From assembly GCF_937898475.1 (NCBI RefSeq), contig NZ_CALEJS010000012.1, positions 248,001-312,000 on the forward strand: a DNA stretch of 64,000 nt, in the 5' to 3' direction. This document shows, piece after piece, positions 32,800-41,410 of the stretch. The position numbers and the translations under genes were made by a program. Position 1 is the stretch's first letter, and each line of letters starts with the position of its first letter. Origin of the DNA: an uncultured Chitinophaga sp. Its GTDB lineage: Bacteria > Bacteroidota > Bacteroidia > Chitinophagales > Chitinophagaceae. The notes below the pieces were generated by a model. The model saw only the letters and a program-made list of their open reading frames with translations, searched no databases and was not told where the DNA came from.

Positions 32800-33945
32800 T
32801 TACAGTACGATCACTTCGTGCGTGTAAGCTTTATCATTATAGAAATACACTTTCACGTCACAGGCTTTCGTATCTACTTCTGTTTTGAATTTATAACAGT
32901 AGTTCCACTGGTCGTTGTTGGTAATGGGAAACAGGTTCCAGAAAGACAACGGCGTGGCGGCAGTAGGACGGGAATTGTCGGCATTGGAGCTGCCCAGCCA
33001 TTCTTCTGCATCGGCGCCGTCGGCGGTCTTGGTATTAAGGCGGAACTTGTAGCGCTCATCGCGGCCCCATGATTCCTGCCTGAAGGTGATCACCTGGTTG
33101 GAAGCCGTGAAGGTGCCGTTACCGGAGTAAGTCAGGTCAAACATGATCTGGTTGTTAGGTGCAAACCAGAGTCCCATACCGGTGATCTCTGTAACGGTGG
33201 CAACGGTGTTGTTGAAGTCCAGCCGGATGCGGTACACCTTGGTGCCGCCGCTGTGGGTGGATTCTCCGCCTTCTTTCAGCACGGTACCTTCCAGTGAATA
33301 GGTAGCAGGTGTACCGGTGTTACGGTCGGTAAAGTGGTATTTGCCGTCTTTCAGTGAAGTATACAGTTCAAACACACCGCTGGTGATCATTTTCATGCGG
33401 ATGGCCTTTGAGAGGTCCGCGCCCGTTTCGGTGGCATCGCCGGTGAGGAATACGTCTACCGGTATTTCAGCAAAGCCATTGGGCCTTTCCACTTCCAGCA
33501 GGCGGCTGGTGCTGGCCTGCTGAATGTTATATCCTTTGGCGGCAAGTACGGTCCATTTCAGTTTGCCGGTACCTAGTGCAGGGATGCCGGCTGCGCCTGC
33601 AATGCTGTTCAGTTCTTTGTGCGACAGGCTCAGTTTGTTCTGTACGCCGCCGCCGTCTGAGGAGAATTTGGCGATGGGATTGGAGAAGTCGCCGCTCTCT
33701 TTATCGAAGGCCACTTCATACAATACGAGGGAGCCGTCTTCTGCACGGGCCTGGTCCCATTCAAAACTTACGGTAGCGCTGGTAGCGGGTTGCAGCTTTA
33801 CAAATTTATTATCTGCAGGAGCATTGAGCCTGCTTACGGGCTGCAGGTTCGTGTTCAGTTTGTAATCATCTTTTTTACAGGCGCTCAGCAGCATGCCCAT
33901 TACGAAGGGCAGTATAGCGATAGTATGTATCAAACGTTTTTGCAT
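32800..33945 (-). CDS. SusE/SusF-like outer membrane glycan-binding lipoprotein
   Basis: A 381-residue lipoprotein; lipobox Cys after FVMGMLLSACKKDD near residue 23. The N-terminal SusE-type Ig-like domain (about residues 35-155, with SATVSFEWDQARAEDGSLVL) is followed by two beta-sandwich repeats typical of surface glycan-binding proteins. ATG 33945 (MQKRLIHTIAILPF) gives the proper signal peptide; a reading from 34020 would add 25 residues of non-signal sequence. Located directly after SusD, as in many polysaccharide loci. It probably holds the mannan substrate at the cell surface. Confidence 0.85.
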   Translation of the reverse strand: MQKRLIHTIAILPFVMGMLLSACKKDDYKLNTNLQPVSRLNAPADNKFVKLQPATSATVSFEWDQARAEDGSLVLYEVAFDKESGDFSNPIAKFSSDGGGVQNKLSLSHKELNSIAGAAGIPALGTGKLKWTVLAAKGYNIQQASTSRLLEVERPNGFAEIPVDVFLTGDATETGADLSKAIRMKMITSGVFELYTSLKDGKYHFTDRNTGTPATYSLEGTVLKEGGESTHSGGTKVYRIRLDFNNTVATVTEITGMGLWFAPNNQIMFDLTYSGNGTFTASNQVITFRQESWGRDERYKFRLNTKTADGADAEEWLGSSNADNSRPTAATPLSFWNLFPITNNDQWNYCYKFKTEVDTKACDVKVYFYNDKAYTHEVIVL

Positions 33946-33973
33946 AAACGGAATTTTAATAGTAGTACAATTG

Positions 33974-35599
33974 TTACCAACCCTGGTTTTGTCCGAGATT
34001 ATTGTTCTGGTCGCGCTCAAAAGTGGGCACGGGCCACAGGTAGTGCTTGGGATTGTTAAATCCGCGGTTCTCCACGATGATGTACCCGTTTGGGTCTCTG
34101 TTGAAAGCGCCGGATGTTACCCTGATACCTCTAACAGGTCTGTTCATTACCTGGTCTGCTATTTTCCAGCGGCGGATATCGAAGATGCGGAGGCCTTCAA
34201 AAGCCAGTTCTGCCCTTCTTTCGCGGCGGATCACATCGCGCAGCTGTGCCTGGGAGAGCGCGGTGTTGAACTCAGTAGCGCCTGCATCGGTGAATTTAGC
34301 GCGTACACGTAAGGCGCGGATGGTCTGATTCCAAACGGCGGCATTCATCTGGCCCAGCTCATTCTTTGCTTCGGCATAGGTGAGCAGCACTTCTGCGTAG
34401 CGGATCAGGATGAGGTTGAGTGTAGACTGGTAATTGGTAGCCGCGCGGTCATAATATTTCTGGAAATAATAACCGGTAGGAGAGGCGCCCTGGTCGTCTA
34501 CCGTGTTGGTAGCAGGGTTGGAGCCTGGCTGCGTAAGAATGGTTTGCAGTGTGCCGGTGAAATCTGTTACGGTAGAACCGTGATGCAGGATGGTGGCTTC
34601 AAAGCGCGGGTCCCTGTTGGTGTAGGGATCGTTTTCGTTATAGCCGGAGCCTGCTTCCCTGATACCTCTGCCGTTCAGCATAATATAGTCGTCTACCAGG
34701 TCTTGTGTAGGTACGAGCACACTTCTTAACTGCGTTACGGTCTGCGGCATGAAAGAGCGCTGCCGGTCGTAAGTGCGGCCGCCGCCGTACTGCAGGTCCA
34801 GCACTACTTCGCGGTTGTATTCATTGCCAACGGTGAAGATGCTGCTGTAATCGTTCATCAGGCCATAGGTGCCATTGTTGCTGCTGTTCAGGAGCAGTTC
34901 ACAGTCAGTGGCGGCTGCCTGCCATTCACCGGCGTACAGGTGTACACGTGCGCTGAAGGCAATGGCGGCGCCGCGGGTAATGCGGCCCCTGTCTGATTCA
35001 GCATAGCCGCCGGGGGCGCCGCTGTAATCATTGACGGGCAGATCGGCAAGGATGGCGTTCAGCTCGCTCTGTACAAACTGCAGCACCTGGTTTTTTGCCG
35101 TGCGGGTAATGGTACGTGATGCATCCATGGAGATCACGTTGGTGAAAAAAGGTACGTCCCCATACCAGTTCAGTAATTCAAAGTAAGCGTAAGCGCGTAT
35201 AAAGCGGGCTTCCGCGGTGAGACGGCGTTTCAGCGTGCTGTCCAGCGCGGGTACTTTGCCGATATTCTCTGTAAGGTTGTTGCACCTGCGGATGGTGGTG
35301 AAGTAATAGCCCCAGGTATCTGTTACCCTTCCGTTGGAGGGATCATAGCCGCCGTTGGCGATGGCGGTCACGTTCTGGTAGCCGTTGCCGTTTACATAGG
35401 CGTTATCGCTCAGGCCTTCGTTGCCGAAGAAGTAATCGTCTTTGGAGAGATGTTCATAACAGGCGGCGAGGGCGTCCTGTGCATCATTTGCATCCCGCCA
35501 GTAGGCAGTTTCAGTGAACTCCCGCGTGATCGGCTGATCCAGCTTACGGCAGGAGACTAATGCGGCGATGCCGAGTAGTATAACAAGTGACTTTTTCAT
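33974..35599 (-). CDS. RagB/SusD-family glycan-binding lipoprotein
   Basis: A 541-residue SusD-like lipoprotein with lipobox Cys17 (LLGIAALVSCRKL). TPR-like helices form the N-terminal half (TAEARFIRAYAYFELLNWYG is diagnostic) and the SusD C-terminal region ends the protein (RRERRAELAFEGLRIFDIRR). It caps the SusC transporter and delivers glycan to it. It follows SusC by 76 bases. The two are clearly a pair. Confidence 0.96.
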   Translation of the reverse strand: MKKSLVILLGIAALVSCRKLDQPITREFTETAYWRDANDAQDALAACYEHLSKDDYFFGNEGLSDNAYVNGNGYQNVTAIANGGYDPSNGRVTDTWGYYFTTIRRCNNLTENIGKVPALDSTLKRRLTAEARFIRAYAYFELLNWYGDVPFFTNVISMDASRTITRTAKNQVLQFVQSELNAILADLPVNDYSGAPGGYAESDRGRITRGAAIAFSARVHLYAGEWQAAATDCELLLNSSNNGTYGLMNDYSSIFTVGNEYNREVVLDLQYGGGRTYDRQRSFMPQTVTQLRSVLVPTQDLVDDYIMLNGRGIREAGSGYNENDPYTNRDPRFEATILHHGSTVTDFTGTLQTILTQPGSNPATNTVDDQGASPTGYYFQKYYDRAATNYQSTLNLILIRYAEVLLTYAEAKNELGQMNAAVWNQTIRALRVRAKFTDAGATEFNTALSQAQLRDVIRRERRAELAFEGLRIFDIRRWKIADQVMNRPVRGIRVTSGAFNRDPNGYIIVENRGFNNPKHYLWPVPTFERDQNNNLGQNQGW

Positions 35600-35675
35600 T
35601 CGTTTAATTTTTGTTTGAACGTTCGGAACGTTCGCGGATCATTCTCAAGCTTTATAACCTTTAAACATTCAAACC

Positions 35676-38600
35676 TTAAAATTTAACATCCAGGCCAATG
35701 GCATAGGTAGCTGCATTGGGATAGTTACGCCCTGCGATGGGGTTGTAACTGGCATTGTTCAGCTTATCGTCATACTGGGTGAACTCCGGATCCACGCCCA
35801 GTTCGCGGAAGCGTTTAGGCATGATGGTGATCAGGTTCTGGCTGGTGAAATAGATCCTCAGGCTTTCCATATTTACCTTGCCGGTGATGGAACGGGGCAG
35901 GGTATAACCTACCTGCAGGTTCTTGAGGCGGAGGTATTTGGTATCGAACATCCAGTAATCGGAATAAGCAAAGTTGTTGGCGTTTGCAGTACCGATGGTC
36001 AGGCGTGGATAGCTGGCGCCTGGATTGGTGGGCGTCCAGCGGTCCAGGTGCTGCACAAAGGCGTGATCCTCGTTGTTGTGGAATGCTTCCACGATATCGC
36101 CGCGCAGGAACTGTGAGCGTTTACCTACGCCCTGCCAGAACATACTGAGGTCAAAACCGTGCCATGCCACGTTATAGGTAAAGCCAAAAGTGTAGCGGGG
36201 GAAGGGATTGCCGAATACATAACGGTCGTCTGCATCGATCACTCCATCTCCGTTACGGTCAATGTAGCGGATATCACCGGGCATTACCTGCTGGTTGTAG
36301 GCAAAGGGAACTTTAGGCGCATTCTTGATATCGTCGAGGTTCTGGTAAAGGCCGTTCGATCTGTAGCCAAAATAGGAAGCGATAGGGAATCCTTCACGGA
36401 TGATAAAAGTGTAATCGCTGCCGCGGATAGACTCCTGTCCGAATTTGATCACCTTGTTCAGGTTGTCTGACAGGTTAAAGCCGAAGGAATGGCTTACCGG
36501 ACCCGTATTGGTGCGGTAGGTAAGCGCCAGTTCCCAGCCTTTGTTGTTCACGGTGCCTACGTTCTCCAGCGGAGACTTTTCCTGGTCGGTAGTTACACCG
36601 GCGGTACCGGGTACTGTCTGGAAAAGATAGATACCGGTGGTATTCTTGTTGAAATAATCAAAGGAAGCGGTCAGCTTGCCGTTAAAGAAATCTGCATCCA
36701 CGCCGTAGTTGGTCATGGTGGAAATTTCCCACTGCAGCAGGTCGTTATAGGTAGAGTACACGGCGCCTGTAACGGGGGCGTTATTAAAGGAATAATAGCC
36801 CTGGTTCAGGTATACCCTGGAGAGGTAGTTAAAGCCGCCGATGTTGGAGTTACCCACACGGCCCCAGGAGAAACGGAATTTAAAGTTGCCGATGTTGTCT
36901 TTCACATACTGCATGAAGTCTTCATCGGTAACGCGCCATCCCAGTGAGAATGCGGGGAAGAACTGCCAGCGGTGACCGGGTGCAAGTTTGGATGAACCGT
37001 CATAGCGCCAGGTGAATTCTGCCAGGTATTTATTGTCATACACGTAGTTCACCCTGCCAAAGAGAGAGTTCAGCGCAAACAGGTTGGGATTGCGGATCTC
37101 GTTGTAATTATCGAGGCTGCCGTAGTCGAAAGTGCCGTCTGGTTTGGGGCGATAGCCGCCACCGATGGACCAGTCGTCATCCAGGTTGGTCATCCCGATA
37201 CGTTCTGCACGCAGGCCATAGTCTTCGTTAATGGCATCGCTACGTGCACCTACCTGGGCTTTCACGTAATGCTTCTTAAAGAACGTGTTCTCATATTCAG
37301 CAGTAGCATATACGTTGGTGTTAAGATCCTTGCGCTCTGACTGAAGCAGCTCATTGAACTGCGGCGGGTTGGCCGTGGTGTAGTAGGGCGCATAGCTGAA
37401 CTTGTTGAAGCGGCGGGTTTCGGTGTTGATGTTATATACGCCGGATGCGTTGAAGTTCAGGCGGAAGTTCTTCACCGGTGTGATGGTCACATCCAGGCCG
37501 CCCATCAGGTTATCTACTTCATTCAGTTTATAACCGCCTTCTGCCAGCTGGGCAAATACGCTGTTGCTGGTGAGGGAGGGTACCACCCAGTTGCCCAGGC
37601 TATCTTTTACAGGATAGATGCGGGGTACGCGCATAGCGTCGCGCATGGTGATACCCATGTCAAAAGGAAGGGTGCGGAAGTATGATTTGGTGTAGGCCAG
37701 GTTGGCGGCCACCTTTACATACTGGCTAACGTCTATGCCTATATTGGCGCGGGCGTTGTAGCGTTTGTAGTAGAAGTCCTGGTCGGCCGGCAGCCATTTA
37801 TTCTGCAGCATGTTACCCTGGTTCACATATCCCAGGGAGAGCAGGTAGCTGCTGCTCTTACCGCCACCGGTAACGCTTACACTGTGGTTTTGCTGCGGCG
37901 TGGTTTTGCGGATCATCTCGCGCAGCATGGCGGGTTCAGAGCCACGCTGGTGCCAGTGTTGAATTTCCTCTGACGAGAACTGCGGTGTTTTACCGGAGTT
38001 TACCAGGGCTTCATTCTTCAGCGTCATGTACTCCCATGCTTCTACCTGGCGGGGCAGGGTAGTAGGCGTTTGCAGTCCGTACATGCCGTTGTATTGTACG
38101 CTGGGTTTCTGGTCGGTCTTACCTCTTTTTGTGGTAATGTAGATCACGCCGTTGGCAGCCTGTGAACCGTAGATGGCGGAAGAAGCCGCATCTTTCAATA
38201 CGGAGATGCTTTCCACATCATAGGGATTGAGGTTCTGTAAACCCGTAGTGCCCGCCTGTACGCCATCTATGATGATGAGGGGCGCATTACCGGTAAGACT
38301 GCCTACACCGCGGATGTTCAGCGTGAGGGCGGCGCCCGGTTCAGCGGTGTTCTGCTGGATGGTAAGGTTGGGCGCCAGGCCTTGCAGCGCCTGGAACATG
38401 TTGGCGCTGGGACGGCTGGTAATATCCTTGGTAGCTACGGTGCTGATAGCGGCTGTTACCTGTGCTTTTTTCTGCGTGGTATAAGCCGTTACCACCACTT
38501 CTCCCAGTTCTTTGGAGTCTGACTCCAATACCACGGTAATGTTAGTTCTGCCGTTGATCCCCACTTCCGTTGCCGTGTAGCCAATGGAAGAGCATACCAA

Positions 38601-39215
38601 GGTACCATTGGCTTGCCCACTGGGGACCTTTAGCGTAAAAAAACCGTTCTCATTTGTGGTAGTACCGATGGTGGAAATGCTTTTCAGGCGGATGTTCACA
38701 CCAGGAATACCTTCGCCGTTGTTGTCTACCACGCGGCCGTTGATGGTCACTTCCTGCTGCTGCTGGAATTCGGTGGCCGGCTCGCTGCCCTGGCGGAGGA
38801 TGATCTTGTTATCGATCAGCTCATAGCTCACGTTGAGCGGAGACAGGAGCATGGGCAGCACTTCGCTCAGCTGTTTGTCTTTTACATTCAGTGAGATGCG
38901 TTGTGCGGTTTTGACAAGATCGTTCGAGTAAACGAACACGTAAGTGGTTTGCTGTTCGATCTTTTCCAGCACCTGTTCCAGGTGCTCATTCTTTACCTGA
39001 AGGCTGATACGGCTTTCAAGGGTCCTTTCATCGTGTTTTTCCTGCTGGGCGTCGCGGTGCGGCGGCGGCATGCTGTAAGCGTATGCCACCTGTGCTTTAA
39101 GGTCGAGCATGTTGAGCAATGCCATGCAGATGACCAGCGGTAAGCACCATGAGCGGACAGCGGGCGAAAGGAGTGCAAGTAGAGATTTTACTCTCATAGC
39201 GTGGACGTTTAGCAT
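35676..39215 (-). CDS. SusC/RagA-family TonB-dependent receptor with N-terminal STN domain
   Basis: An 1179-residue outer membrane transporter. After the signal region comes an STN domain (about residues 70-120, VKNEHLEQVLEKIEQQTTYV), a carboxypeptidase-like barrel-extension domain (about 152-230), a TonB-box-like stretch, the plug (LNIRGVGSLTGNAPLIIIDG) and the beta-barrel to the end. The STN domain is the part that signals to an anti-sigma factor in FecA-type systems; FecR and ECF sigma genes lie immediately upstream. Start: ATG 39215 or ATG 39197 are both possible; the longer is given. Imports oligosaccharides, here probably mannan-derived. Confidence 0.95.
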   Translation of the reverse strand: MLNVHAMRVKSLLALLSPAVRSWCLPLVICMALLNMLDLKAQVAYAYSMPPPHRDAQQEKHDERTLESRISLQVKNEHLEQVLEKIEQQTTYVFVYSNDLVKTAQRISLNVKDKQLSEVLPMLLSPLNVSYELIDNKIILRQGSEPATEFQQQQEVTINGRVVDNNGEGIPGVNIRLKSISTIGTTTNENGFFTLKVPSGQANGTLVCSSIGYTATEVGINGRTNITVVLESDSKELGEVVVTAYTTQKKAQVTAAISTVATKDITSRPSANMFQALQGLAPNLTIQQNTAEPGAALTLNIRGVGSLTGNAPLIIIDGVQAGTTGLQNLNPYDVESISVLKDAASSAIYGSQAANGVIYITTKRGKTDQKPSVQYNGMYGLQTPTTLPRQVEAWEYMTLKNEALVNSGKTPQFSSEEIQHWHQRGSEPAMLREMIRKTTPQQNHSVSVTGGGKSSSYLLSLGYVNQGNMLQNKWLPADQDFYYKRYNARANIGIDVSQYVKVAANLAYTKSYFRTLPFDMGITMRDAMRVPRIYPVKDSLGNWVVPSLTSNSVFAQLAEGGYKLNEVDNLMGGLDVTITPVKNFRLNFNASGVYNINTETRRFNKFSYAPYYTTANPPQFNELLQSERKDLNTNVYATAEYENTFFKKHYVKAQVGARSDAINEDYGLRAERIGMTNLDDDWSIGGGYRPKPDGTFDYGSLDNYNEIRNPNLFALNSLFGRVNYVYDNKYLAEFTWRYDGSSKLAPGHRWQFFPAFSLGWRVTDEDFMQYVKDNIGNFKFRFSWGRVGNSNIGGFNYLSRVYLNQGYYSFNNAPVTGAVYSTYNDLLQWEISTMTNYGVDADFFNGKLTASFDYFNKNTTGIYLFQTVPGTAGVTTDQEKSPLENVGTVNNKGWELALTYRTNTGPVSHSFGFNLSDNLNKVIKFGQESIRGSDYTFIIREGFPIASYFGYRSNGLYQNLDDIKNAPKVPFAYNQQVMPGDIRYIDRNGDGVIDADDRYVFGNPFPRYTFGFTYNVAWHGFDLSMFWQGVGKRSQFLRGDIVEAFHNNEDHAFVQHLDRWTPTNPGASYPRLTIGTANANNFAYSDYWMFDTKYLRLKNLQVGYTLPRSITGKVNMESLRIYFTSQNLITIMPKRFRELGVDPEFTQYDDKLNNASYNPIAGRNYPNAATYAIGLDVKF

Positions 39216-39250
39216 TAAAAAATGAAGAATTAATAATTAGTAATGAATAG

Positions 39251-40294
39251 TCAGTGGTTGATCGTTAGTGTGCTGTCAGTTATTTCATAATGGAATGCAC
39301 GCGACCTTGCCAGGTAGAACATGATCTCTTCCAGGGAATTATGCTGGAAGGAACCTGTAAGGCGGTAATGCTTTGGTGTTTCGGTATTGAATCTTACTTT
39401 TTTGCCGAAGGTTCTTTCCAGTTCCATGGCAATGCTTTCCAGCGTGGCATTGCGGAATACCAGGCGTCCTTCCGTCCAGGCTTTATCGTCCTGGCTGGAG
39501 GTGTTCTCCTTCACGATATTCCCGGTTTGCTGGGTGAAGGTCACCTTTACATCGGGCGTAATGAGGATGGTATCAGGCTGTTGTTCGCTGTTTTCATCAT
39601 ATTTAGGGATGAAGGCCACTTTGCCGGTGGTAACGGATGTTTGCACGGGCTCATTGTCATATGCGCGGATATTGAATGAGGTGCCCAGCACTTTGATGGT
39701 GCCTTTGTGCAGGCGGATGATGAAGGGCTTTGCTTCATTGTTGGCCACTTCAAAAAAAGCTTCTCCTTCCAGGTATACTTCGCGCGAAGCGCCGGTAAAG
39801 ACTTCGGGATAGGTGAGCTTACTATCGGCATTGAGCCAGATCTTGCTGCCGTCTGTCAGTTCGAGGATGGCTTTGGTGGCTTTACCGTTCTGCCGGTTTT
39901 GCCATTTTGCGGTGTCTGTGTGCGTTGCTGCAAGTTGTTTCGCCGGTTGCTGGCGGCGAAATATCCATGATACGCCCAGCAGCAGCGTGAGGGCGGCGGC
40001 AACACTGGCGCCGATGTAAATGCTGCGTACGAGGCCTTTGCGGCTTTTTGCGGGGCTTACAGGTGCAGGAGCAGCAGATGGCTGTATCCGTGCCAGGGTA
40101 CGTTGTAATGCCTGTTCGGCATTGTTGGATGAGCGCTGGGCGGTTTCTGCAAAGTATTGCTGAAGGATAGTATAACGCTCTCGTAAATGTTCGTCTGCCT
40201 GCAGCAGGGTGTCGAGCTGCTGCAGCTCCTGCGGAGAGGCTTCTCCTGCAAGCTTTTTAGTGACGAGTGTGATGAATGGGTCTTCGTTTAACAT
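39251..40294 (-). CDS. FecR-family anti-sigma factor
   Basis: A 347-residue inner membrane regulator. The cytoplasmic N-terminus (residues 1-90) would bind the sigma factor; one membrane helix lies near residues 90-112 (IYIGASVAAALTLLLGVSWI). The periplasmic FecR domain follows (LTDGSKIWLNADSKLTYPEV, then REVYLEGEAFFEV), and the C-terminal DUF4974-type domain (LESIAMELERTFGKKVRFNT) contacts the STN domain of SusC. ATG 40294 (MLNEDPFITLV) is chosen; an upstream GTG-type extension would cover repeat DNA. It is separated from the sigma gene by a 316-base repeat. Confidence 0.95.
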   Translation of the reverse strand: MLNEDPFITLVTKKLAGEASPQELQQLDTLLQADEHLRERYTILQQYFAETAQRSSNNAEQALQRTLARIQPSAAPAPVSPAKSRKGLVRSIYIGASVAAALTLLLGVSWIFRRQQPAKQLAATHTDTAKWQNRQNGKATKAILELTDGSKIWLNADSKLTYPEVFTGASREVYLEGEAFFEVANNEAKPFIIRLHKGTIKVLGTSFNIRAYDNEPVQTSVTTGKVAFIPKYDENSEQQPDTILITPDVKVTFTQQTGNIVKENTSSQDDKAWTEGRLVFRNATLESIAMELERTFGKKVRFNTETPKHYRLTGSFQHNSLEEIMFYLARSRAFHYEITDSTLTINH

Positions 40295-40610
40295 AAGTAT
40301 TTTGTTTGAGGGTTGATTTACGACAGGTGTTGTTGGGAGGTAGTCCTTGTTGCGAAGGTATTTGCATTCCGGGGACACCACTCCCCGTCATTGCGAGGCC
40401 CCGGGGGGCTTCGTCGCGCTTCACTCATATGCTTGCGCATTGCTCCTCGCAATGACGCAACTGAAGACCATTTTGCTCCTCAATGACGGGAAATGTTTTC
40501 GCAATGATGAGAAATGGTATTCCCCGCAACAATGCTAAGTGATGCCCCTCCCGCAGTAACGCGAGTTGTGAATCAACCATAAACAAGGACAGTGAAACTG
40601 AAAGAATTAC
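40295..40610. repeat. Dispersed CGTCATTGCGAG-type repeat, copy 3, between sigma and fecR genes
   Basis: CGTCATTGCGAGG at 40386-40398 is the perfect reverse complement of CCTCGCAATGACG at 40445-40457, around GCTTCGTCGCGCTTC. Partial copies continue to 40500 (GAAGACCATTTTGCTCC, CAATGACGGGAAATG). No gene is visible in these 316 bases. The element separates ECF sigma and fecR, which are normally adjacent, so it may be a recent insertion. Confidence 0.75.
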
Positions 40611-41201
40611 TTACAAGGGAAATATTTTTTTTCCGCCGGGTTTATTGTTGGAGAGGTAGGGGCCGATGGTTTCATTCAGACGGCGCATAGCGCGGAAGAG
40701 TTGTGTTTCTACGGTACGGGGAGAGATATTGAGTATTTCAGCTACTTCTTTATACTTAAAACCTTCTTCCTTGATCAGCTTAAATACTTTACGGCATTGG
40801 TCGGGCAGGCGGTCTACTTCCTGGTCCAGTTTAAAGAGGATCTCTTTCCATTCCATGCTGCGTTCAGGATCGATGCTGTTGGTCAGCTGGGAGATGCCCG
40901 TATCGGTAAGGGGAGCGATGCGCAGGGCGGAGTACTGCTGCAGGTAGTTGAGAGAGTGGTTTTTGATGGCGATGAAAAGGTACACCTCCAGGTTAACCAC
41001 TTCTTCCAGGGCCTGGCGGCGGTTCCAGATCTTCACAAATACATCGGAGACAATCTCTTCTGCGGCTTCGCGGACGTGAACATACTGCATGCTGAAGCGG
41101 AGGAGGCGGTCATAAAAGTGGCGGAACAGGTCCGAAAAGGCTTTTTCGTTACCATAACGTGCAATTTGCTGCTGCCACTCTTTGATGTTAGCACTGTTCA
41201 T
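40611..41201 (-). CDS. RNA polymerase ECF-type sigma factor
   Basis: A 196-residue sigma-70 family protein of the Bacteroidota FecI-like group. Region 2 covers about residues 22-90 (FRHFYDRLLRFSMQYVHVRE, EIVSDVFVKIWNRR) and region 4 about 125-180 (VFKLIKEEGFKYKEVAEILN, then ISPRTVETQLFRAMRRL, the helix-turn-helix). No region 3, as expected for ECF factors. It most likely directs transcription of the downstream susCDE-GH76 genes when released by the FecR protein. Confidence 0.95.
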   Translation of the reverse strand: MNSANIKEWQQQIARYGNEKAFSDLFRHFYDRLLRFSMQYVHVREAAEEIVSDVFVKIWNRRQALEEVVNLEVYLFIAIKNHSLNYLQQYSALRIAPLTDTGISQLTNSIDPERSMEWKEILFKLDQEVDRLPDQCRKVFKLIKEEGFKYKEVAEILNISPRTVETQLFRAMRRLNETIGPYLSNNKPGGKKIFPL

Positions 41202-41279
41202 ACGCCGGCGCGGTGGTGGATTTCTAGTATAGACAGCGAAGTTGGGAAAAATACTTACAAGAAATAAAAAAAAAATTGA

Positions 41280-41403
41280 GGTTTGAGGTTGGAGGTCTGA
41301 AGTTCGTTAAAGGTTACCGGTTCAGGGTAAGAGCGCCCGTCCGGCGCACTTGTTCCGAACCTCAAACCTCCAACAAATCTCAAATCTCAAACTTCAAACC
41401 CCA
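41280..41403. repeat. Word-type palindrome (GTTTGAGG family), second copy
   Basis: TTGGAGGTCTGAAGTTCG at 41289-41306 matches the reverse complement of 41356-41373 at 16 of 18 positions, with more GTTTGAGG and CAAATCTC words outside. It sits between the beta-barrel receptor stop and the sigma gene start, and resembles the copy at 21275-21402. Confidence 0.75.
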
Positions 41404-41410
41404 AACTTTA

